From: an uncultured Treponema sp.
Lineage (GTDB): Bacteria; Spirochaetota; Spirochaetia; Treponematales; Treponemataceae
Reading direction: 5' to 3'
Length of the DNA stretch: 12,012 bases
Assembly (NCBI GenBank): GCA_937892225.1
Contig: CALAUH010000043.1
Location: 1-12,012 of the forward strand
Shown here piece after piece: positions 7,016 to 12,012 of this stretch. A model generated the notes under the pieces. That model searched no databases. It was not told where the DNA came from and saw only the letters and a program-made list of their open reading frames with translations. Each line of letters starts with the position of its first letter. The stretch's first letter is position 1. The translations under genes were made by a program, and so were the position numbers.

Positions 7016-7155
7016 AAAATAACAAAAGGAGCCGTAGCTCCTTTTATTTTAGTAATTACTATTTATATTCACGCAAAAATAATCAACGAATATAAAAGCA
7101 TTTTGCGAAGACATAAGTCTTCTTGTTAGCAGGTTGACCGCAAAAATTAATCAGT
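7016..7155 (-). ncRNA. tracrRNA of the type II-C CRISPR system
   Basis: This RNA of about 140 nt pairs with the repeat part of the crRNA and binds Cas9. On the minus strand the 5' part (7155-7125) is the anti-repeat. It complements the CRISPR repeat at 29 positions, with one G-G mismatch (7141) and one bulged base (7128). Next comes a 6-bp hairpin GAAGAC/GTCTTC with loop TTAT (7122-7107). Two further stems interleave: 7107-7101 with 7078-7072, and 7096-7088 with 7070-7062. A strong terminator hairpin follows (7045-7024). The gene has its own promoter upstream and is divergent from cas9. The ends are inferred: the start from promoter geometry, the stop from the terminator. Confidence 0.9.
7024..7045 (-). 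terminator. tracrRNA intrinsic terminator
   Basis: AAAAGGAGC and GCTCCTTTT form a perfect 9-bp stem with loop TACG when read on the minus strand, followed by GTTATTTT. The symmetry means it could also serve as a second terminator for plus-strand transcription from the transporter operon. Confidence 0.8.
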
Positions 7156-7161
7156 AATTTA

Positions 7162-7190
7162 ATTATATGATGTAAAATTTTAAAAGTCAA
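7162..7190 (-). promoter_or_regulatory. tracrRNA promoter
   Basis: On the minus strand TTGACT (7190-7185) and a perfect TATAAT (7167-7162) are 17 bp apart. The predicted start, an A at about 7155, is the first base able to pair with the crRNA repeat. Confidence 0.8.
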
Positions 7191-7196
7191 TTTTAA

Positions 7197-7224
7197 TTGC
7201 AGAATTTTTTATCAATGCTATAAT
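7197..7224 (+). promoter_or_regulatory. cas9 promoter
   Basis: TTGCAG (7197-7202) and TATAAT (7219-7224) are 16 bp apart. The -10 is extended (TGC directly before it), which compensates for the imperfect -35. Transcription should start near 7231. GGAG at 7243-7246 is the ribosome-binding site, 7 bp before the cas9 ATG. Confidence 0.65.
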
Positions 7225-7253
7225 TTAAACAAGTTTCTTTATGGAGAAAAATT

Positions 7254-10200
7254 ATGAAGTTAGATAATTATCGTATTGGTTTAGATTTAGGTACAAATTC
7301 AATTGGCTGGAGTATTTTTAATTTAGATAAAGATAATGAACCTGTAGAATTAGTAGACTTAGGTGTACGCATTTTTTCTGATGGTAGAGATCCTAAAACA
7401 AAAGAACCTTTAGCAGTTTCAAGAAGAACTGCACGCGGACAAAGAAAATTAATATATAGAAGAAAACTTCGCCATAGACAGACTTTTAGAATTCTTCAAG
7501 AACAAAATCTTTTTCCTAAAACAAAAGAAGAATGTGAAAAACTAAAAGAATTAAATCCATATGAATTAAGAGTAAAAGCTTTAGATAACAAACTTGAACC
7601 TTACGAATTAGGAAGAGCCTTATACAGTGTTGGTATTAGAAGAGGTTTTAAAAGTAATCGTAAAGATGGAACTAGAGAAGAAACTTCTGTAAAAAAAGAT
7701 AATGGAGAAATAAAAACACAAAGCGATATGCAAACTTATCTGGAACAAAAAATTTCAGAAAGTGGTTGCAGAACAATAGCAGAATTCTTATATAAAAACC
7801 AAGATGAAAACGCAGGTATACGTTTTGCTCCTGGAAGAATGAAATATTATCCTACACGCAAAATGTATGAAGATGAATTTAATGCAATTAGAAAGGTTCA
7901 AGAAAAATTTTATCCAAATGTAGATTGGGATAGTATTTATAAATCAATCTTTTATCAGCGTCCATTAAAACCACAACAAAAAGGATACTGTCTTTATATG
8001 ACAGATAAAGAAAGAACTTATAAAGCACTCCCATGTTCACAAAGACTTAGAATTTTACAAGACTTACGAAATCTCGCTTATTATGACTCGAAAAAAAATA
8101 AAATAAAAATTAATGATGAACAAGATAAAATTTTATATGAATTATTAAATACAAAAGATAAAGTTACTTTTGACCAGATGCGAAAAGCATTAAATTTAAA
8201 TGAAAATTATACTTTTAATCTGGAAGAAAACAGAGATTTTTTAATCGGTAATCCAACTTCTGTAAAAATGAAAAGCAAAAATCGTTTTGGCGAATTATGG
8301 AACACACTTTCCATAGAAGAACAAGATAAAATTGTTGAAACAATAATTACAGCAGACGAAGATGAACAAGTTTACGAGATTTTAAAACCATATAATCTTT
8401 CTCAAGAACAAAAAGATTATATTGTAAAAAATACTTTATTTACTTCTGGAACTTCTATGCTTTGTAAAGAAATATCTGAACAAATTGTTAAACGCATGGA
8501 AGAAATTGCTGATTTAGAATATCATCAGGCAATTGAATCTTTACATTATAAATTTGCTGACCAAAGTATAGAAAAATTTGATTTATTGCCATATTACGGA
8601 AAAGTATTAACCGGTTCTACTATGGGAATGAATCTTTCTGAACCAGAAGATAAACCAGAAAAACGTTATGGAAAAATAAGCAATCCTACAGTTCATGTGG
8701 CATTAAATCAAACTCGTGTTGTTGTAAATGCTTTAATTAAGGAATATGGAAAACCAAAACAAATTGCAATTGAACTTTCAAGAGATTTAAAAAACAGTGT
8801 TGAAAAAAAAGCTGAAATTGCAAGAAAACAAAATGAACGGGCAAAAGAAAATATTGTTATTAATCAAAGTATTTCTGATTTATACACAAAAGCATTTCCT
8901 GGAAAAACTTTCTTTCCTAACAGAAATGACCGTTTAAAATATAGATTATGGTCTGAATTAGGTTTAGGTAATAAATGTATTTACTGTGGTAAAGGTATTA
9001 CTGGTGCAGAATTATTTACAAAAGAAATTGAAATAGAACATATTTTGCCATTCAGTAGAACTTTGCTTGATGCAGAATCTAATTTAACAGTTGCACATTC
9101 TTCTTGTAATGCATTTAAAGCAGAACGTTCTCCATATGAAGCATTTGGCTCAAATCCTAATGGATATAATTGGGAAGAAATAAAAGCCAGATCTAATAAT
9201 TTAAAAAACATTTCTAAAAAGAATAAATTTTCAACCAGTGCAATGGAATCTTTTGAAAAAGATTCAAGCTTTATTACAAGACAATTAACAGATAACCAAT
9301 ATATAGCAAAAGCTGCTTTACGTTATTTAAAATGTCTTGTAGATAACCCGGCAGATGTTTGGGCTACAAACGGTTCAATGACAAAAATGCTTCGTGACAA
9401 ATGGGAAATGGATTCTATTCTTTGTAGAAAATTTACAGAAAAAGAAGTTGCATTTTTAGGATTAAAACCAGAACAGGTTGGAAACTATAAAAAGAATCGT
9501 TATGACCACAGACACCATGCAGTAGATGCTGTTGTTATTGGATTAACTGATAGAAGTTTAGTTCAAAAACTTGCAACAAAAAACTCTCATAAATTAAACA
9601 GAATTGAAATACCAGAATTCCCAATTTTAAGAACTGATTTAATTGAAAAAGTTAAAAATATTGTTGTAAGTTTTAAACCAGACCATGGTGCAGAAGGAAA
9701 ACTTTCTAAAGAAACGTTGCTTGGTAAAATAAAAATACATGGTAAAGAAAAATTTGTATGCAGAGAAAATTTAATTTCGCTTAAAGAAAATAATCTAGAT
9801 GAAATTGTTGATGAAAAAATACGGGAAAAGATAAAAGATTACGTTTCTAAAAATAAAGACGAAAAAATTGATGTTGTATTACAAAGATTTTCTGAAGAAA
9901 CAGGAATTAAAAAAGTACGATGTATTAACAGAGTACAAACGCCTATAGAAATTTTATCCGGCTCTGTTCCTCGTTATTTAGCACCGGAAGATTATTTTGC
10001 AGCAATAATATGGGAACTTCCTGGAGAAAAGAAAACATATAAAGCACAATATATAAGACGTAATGAAATTATAAAAGATAAAAATGGAAAAACAAGTATA
10101 AAAAAAGAAGTCTTGGATATAGGAAAACCACATCCGGCAGCAAAACAGATTTGTATTTTACATAAAGATGATTATTTGGAATTAAATATTGATGGTTATT

Positions 10201-10463
10201 TATTTAATTCACATATATTTGGATTTTCAGCAACTAATCAATGTATTGATGTACGTCCAATATTTACTGTAACAGATTGTGCTGATTGGTTTTATTCAAC
10301 AAATGAAATGATGATTGAAAAAAATTCATGTTGGATAAAAAATAAAAATGGAGAGCAAGTTCCACAAGCAAAACAAAATTTTATTACTATTAACGCTTTA
10401 TTCAATAAAATGCAAGCTCATCCAATTACTGTAAATCCAATAGGACGCGTTTTTAGAAAATAG
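7254..10463 (+). CDS. cas9: Cas9 RNA-guided DNA endonuclease, subtype II-C
   Basis: At 1069 aa this is a compact Cas9, within the usual II-C size range. The protein uses a crRNA-tracrRNA pair to cut both strands of matching DNA. RuvC-I IGLDLGTNSIGWS gives D11. The arginine-rich bridge helix spans about 57-80. RuvC-II IAIELSRD gives E507. The HNH domain (about 570-630) has IEIEHILPFSR with H596, and N619 in HSSCNAFK. RuvC-III YDHRHHAVDAVVIG gives H755 and D758. The recognition lobe fills roughly 85-480 and the PAM-interacting region about 900-1069. No catalytic residue is missing. C575, C578, H615 and C618 could form a zinc site in the HNH domain. It is preceded by its own promoter and Shine-Dalgarno site, and cas1 follows 52 bp later. 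The PAM cannot be read from the sequence. Confidence 0.97.
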   Translation: MKLDNYRIGLDLGTNSIGWSIFNLDKDNEPVELVDLGVRIFSDGRDPKTKEPLAVSRRTARGQRKLIYRRKLRHRQTFRILQEQNLFPKTKEECEKLKELNPYELRVKALDNKLEPYELGRALYSVGIRRGFKSNRKDGTREETSVKKDNGEIKTQSDMQTYLEQKISESGCRTIAEFLYKNQDENAGIRFAPGRMKYYPTRKMYEDEFNAIRKVQEKFYPNVDWDSIYKSIFYQRPLKPQQKGYCLYMTDKERTYKALPCSQRLRILQDLRNLAYYDSKKNKIKINDEQDKILYELLNTKDKVTFDQMRKALNLNENYTFNLEENRDFLIGNPTSVKMKSKNRFGELWNTLSIEEQDKIVETIITADEDEQVYEILKPYNLSQEQKDYIVKNTLFTSGTSMLCKEISEQIVKRMEEIADLEYHQAIESLHYKFADQSIEKFDLLPYYGKVLTGSTMGMNLSEPEDKPEKRYGKISNPTVHVALNQTRVVVNALIKEYGKPKQIAIELSRDLKNSVEKKAEIARKQNERAKENIVINQSISDLYTKAFPGKTFFPNRNDRLKYRLWSELGLGNKCIYCGKGITGAELFTKEIEIEHILPFSRTLLDAESNLTVAHSSCNAFKAERSPYEAFGSNPNGYNWEEIKARSNNLKNISKKNKFSTSAMESFEKDSSFITRQLTDNQYIAKAALRYLKCLVDNPADVWATNGSMTKMLRDKWEMDSILCRKFTEKEVAFLGLKPEQVGNYKKNRYDHRHHAVDAVVIGLTDRSLVQKLATKNSHKLNRIEIPEFPILRTDLIEKVKNIVVSFKPDHGAEGKLSKETLLGKIKIHGKEKFVCRENLISLKENNLDEIVDEKIREKIKDYVSKNKDEKIDVVLQRFSEETGIKKVRCINRVQTPIEILSGSVPRYLAPEDYFAAIIWELPGEKKTYKAQYIRRNEIIKDKNGKTSIKKEVLDIGKPHPAAKQICILHKDDYLELNIDGYLFNSHIFGFSATNQCIDVRPIFTVTDCADWFYSTNEMMIEKNSCWIKNKNGEQVPQAKQNFITINALFNKMQAHPITVNPIGRVFRK

Positions 10464-10464
10464 A

Positions 10465-10517
10465 ATACTTTAATTTAAAGTGGCAAAAAAACACGCCAAA
10501 ACCGATAATTAAAGTAT
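10465..10517 (+). promoter_or_regulatory. Inverted repeat spanning the cas9-cas1 gap and the cas1 start codon
   Basis: ATACTTTAATT (10465-10475) and AATTAAAGTAT (10507-10517) are perfect 11-bp arms; the right arm covers the first two bases of the cas1 ATG. Inside, TGGC/GCCA (10481-10484 with 10495-10498) adds a small stem. A competing arm, TTAAAGT at 10475-10481, can pair with ACTTTAA at 10467-10473 and would free the start codon. No T-run follows, so it does not look like a terminator. Confidence 0.6.
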
Positions 10518-11436
10518 GCTGAACAGAGTATTAGAGATTGCAGAAGAAAATCGCTATATTTCTCTTAAGCGTGGCTTTATAGTCATCCATAAAGAAGAAC
10601 AGGAATTAGGCTCTGTTCCTTTGGATGATGTCGGTGTTTTATTACTGTCTGCACAAAGTGTTACAATGTCTAAAAATGTACTTAATGCTTTGTCAGAACG
10701 AGGATGCATAACTGTTTTATGCGGTCAAAACTATTCCCCTCAAAGCATGGTTATACCTTTATTAACTCATACATATTCAACTAAAATAATAAAATCACAA
10801 ATCAATTCATCTGAACCTTTAAAAAAAAGAATCTGGCAACAAATTGTAATTAAAAAAATTAAAAATCAAGCTTTATGTTTAAAATTTTGTAATAAACCCG
10901 AAAAAGTACAGTTAATAAATAAAATTTCAACTATGGTAAAATCTGGAGATCCGGATAATAGAGAAGCTTATGCAGCAAGAATGTACTGGCCAAGTATTTT
11001 CGGTTCAGATTTTATTAGAGACAGAGAAAAAGATGATGTTAATTCATTTTTAAATTATGGATATGCAATTATGCGTGCATCAATGGTAAGAGCAATTTGT
11101 ACCCACGGACTTTTACCAGCACTTGGAATACATCACGACAATAATTTAAATCAATTTTGTCTTGCAGATGATTTATTCGAAATATACAGACCCTTAGTAG
11201 ACTGTATGGTACAAGAAATATGGAATTTGGGATACAGAGAATTAAATCCCGAATGTAAAAAATTACTTGTTAATGTACTTAAAATTAAAGTAAAAACTAA
11301 AGAAGGTGAAACACCTGCATTTCAAAGTATGCATTATTTAGTGTCTTCTTATGTAAAAGCATTAGAAGAAGGAAAACCTGTCATTGAACTACCAGAATGG
11401 GAGGGAAATGAAAATGGAATTACCATTATTGAATAG
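10516..11436 (+). CDS. cas1: Cas1 CRISPR integrase, type II
   Basis: Cas1 acts with Cas2 as a complex that inserts new spacers into the array. The 306-aa length is normal. Expected metal-binding residues are visible: E150 in NREAYAAR, H206 in LGIHHDNN and D218/D219 in LADDLFEIYRP, with E222 nearby. The N-terminal half (about 1-85) is the small beta domain and the rest is the helical catalytic domain. ATG 10516 is the only sensible start, but it has no Shine-Dalgarno site and lies at the edge of an inverted repeat that could mask it. Its 3' end overlaps cas2 by 23 bp. No csn2 or cas4 accompanies it, which fits subtype II-C. Confidence 0.96.
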   Translation: MLNRVLEIAEENRYISLKRGFIVIHKEEQELGSVPLDDVGVLLLSAQSVTMSKNVLNALSERGCITVLCGQNYSPQSMVIPLLTHTYSTKIIKSQINSSEPLKKRIWQQIVIKKIKNQALCLKFCNKPEKVQLINKISTMVKSGDPDNREAYAARMYWPSIFGSDFIRDREKDDVNSFLNYGYAIMRASMVRAICTHGLLPALGIHHDNNLNQFCLADDLFEIYRPLVDCMVQEIWNLGYRELNPECKKLLVNVLKIKVKTKEGETPAFQSMHYLVSSYVKALEEGKPVIELPEWEGNENGITIIE

Positions 11437-11749
11437 ATATGAACTTATGTGGATGTTAGTTCTTTTTGATTTACCAGTTATAGAAAAAAAAGAAAGAAAA
11501 GATGCAACTAAATTCAGAAAATTTTTACTAGATAACGGCTTTGCTATGATACAATATTCAATATATACAAGACTTTTTTCTGGAAAAGATGCATGCGAAA
11601 AATATTACAGGCTAATAAAAGATAACTTGCCAGCAGAAGGAAAAGTTGATATTCTTACTATAACGGATAAACAGTATGGAAATATTATCAGTTACAATTC
11701 TGGAGAAAAAGAAGAAAAAAAACAGCCTGAACAACTGCTTTTATTCTAA
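11414..11749 (+). CDS. cas2: Cas2, partner of Cas1 in spacer acquisition
   Basis: This small protein forms the dimeric core of the Cas1-Cas2 integration complex. The ferredoxin-like fold is recognisable from MWMLVLFDLPV (12-22), with the usual Asp19, then FRKFLLDNGFAMIQYSIYTRL and the later LTITDKQYGNI. I chose ATG 11414 (111 aa): GGGAGGG at 11399-11405 is 8 bp upstream, while ATG 11408 would be only 2 bp from it. Translation is probably coupled to cas1, which ends at 11436. The C-terminal tail (about 95-111) is charged, looks flexible and ends in QLLLF, a pentapeptide like those that bind the beta sliding clamp. Confidence 0.95.
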   Translation: MELPLLNRYELMWMLVLFDLPVIEKKERKDATKFRKFLLDNGFAMIQYSIYTRLFSGKDACEKYYRLIKDNLPAEGKVDILTITDKQYGNIISYNSGEKEEKKQPEQLLLF

Positions 11750-11758
11750 TTTTTCCCT

Positions 11759-11820
11759 AAAAAAAATACATCTGACAACCCTTAATTCATTTTATTATAA
11801 GGATTTAAATCAGATGTATT
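11759..11820 (-). terminator. Terminator at the leader-distal end of the CRISPR array
   Basis: Read on the minus strand, AATACATCTGA (11820-11810) and TCAGATGTATT (11775-11765) form a perfect 11-bp stem, with a nested CCTTA/TAAGG stem in the 34-base loop. The 3' arm runs into eight consecutive T residues (11766-11759). This should end array transcription about 10 bp short of the cas2 stop codon. On the plus strand there is no T-run, so it is directional. Confidence 0.75.
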
Positions 11821-11845
11821 ATAACTGATTAATTTTTCCGGTCAA
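11818..11845 (-). promoter_or_regulatory. Promoter embedded in each CRISPR repeat (shown for the last repeat)
   Basis: Repeat positions 9-14 are TTGACC and positions 31-36 are TATAAT, 16 bp apart. The same promoter recurs at 11884-11911 and 11950-11977. Transcription would begin about 6-7 bases into the next spacer. Neisseria meningitidis II-C repeats are known to carry a -10 element at this same place. Confidence 0.75.
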
Positions 11846-12012
11846 CCTGCAACTAACAAAAACGGAATAAAAGCAACAGGATAATTATAACTGATTAATT
11901 TTTCCGGTCAACCTGCAACTGGAAAATCTGTACTTGCAATCAAACTTTTATTATAACTGATTAATTTTTCCGGTCAACCTGCAACTATGTCTAAAATAAA
12001 GTTTATTTTCTT
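11818..12012 (-). CRISPR. Type II-C CRISPR array, leader-distal end (3 repeats, continues past the window)
   Basis: Three identical 36-bp repeats lie at 11818-11853, 11884-11919 and 11950-11985, a strict 66-bp period with 30-bp spacers; a third spacer is cut by the window end. In the crRNA orientation (minus strand) the repeat begins GTTGCAGG and ends CAGTTATAAT, like other II-C repeats. The minus direction is supported by the tracrRNA anti-repeat, the terminator at 11759-11820 and the promoters inside the repeats. The leader and newest spacers should therefore lie beyond 12012. The spacers show no match elsewhere in the window that I could see. Confidence 0.97.

Noticed and set aside
10464..10515. 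cas9 transcription terminator in the cas9-cas1 gap
   Set aside because: The stem is AT-rich with a long loop and is not followed by a T-run; cas1 has no separate promoter that I can see, so read-through is more likely.
11750..11817. CRISPR leader between cas2 and the array
   Set aside because: The array is read on the minus strand towards cas2 and this stretch holds a minus-strand terminator, so it is the trailer end; the leader should lie past base 12012.

Overview
The window is AT-rich chromosomal DNA from a bacterium I tentatively place among the spirochaetes, probably a host-associated Treponema-like species. The basis is indirect: strong A/T codon bias, weak or absent Shine-Dalgarno sites at several genes, a relaxed lipobox, and a compact type II-C Cas9. 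No rRNA or other taxonomic marker is present, so this is a guess.

Layout. (1) Bases 1-238 hold two near-identical 66-bp direct repeats, 172 bp apart. They flank an unusually GC-rich, foldable segment, and the second copy runs into the start of an orphan adenine DNA methyltransferase gene (231-1403). (2) Bases 1404-1632 are a leader rich in small palindromes. (3) pyrE (1633-2319) is followed after 3 bp by a BtuF-like binding lipoprotein (2323-3153). (4) A membrane-bound degenerate-GGDEF/EAL protein (5071-3155, minus) converges on the lipoprotein gene with 1 bp between stop codons. It is divergent from a BtuC/FecC-like permease and BtuD/FecE-like ATPase pair (5138-6923). The binding protein is therefore separated from the rest of its likely transporter by a c-di-GMP gene. 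(5) Bases 6924-7253 look empty of protein genes but hold a terminator, a complete tracrRNA gene on the minus strand (promoter, anti-repeat, hairpins, terminator) and the cas9 promoter. (6) cas9 (1069 aa), cas1 and cas2 lie on the plus strand without csn2 or cas4, which defines subtype II-C. (7) A CRISPR array (36-bp repeats, 30-bp spacers) starts 68 bp after cas2 and runs off the window. It is read on the minus strand, towards cas2, and ends at a terminator placed against the cas2 stop codon.

How the CRISPR locus appears to work. Every repeat carries a near-consensus sigma-70 promoter (TTGACC, 16 bp, TATAAT) whose -10 box is the last six bases of the repeat, so each spacer can be transcribed by its own promoter, as known for Neisseria type II-C arrays. 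The tracrRNA has its own TTGACT-17-TATAAT promoter, placed so that transcription should begin at the first base of the anti-repeat. The anti-repeat pairs with the repeat at about 29 positions, and it has kept the repeat's -35 but lost its -10. The cas9-cas1 gap is an inverted repeat that buries the cas1 start codon. Cas2 ends in QLLLF, which resembles a beta-sliding-clamp binding peptide.

All promoter, terminator and RNA-fold calls were made by eye.
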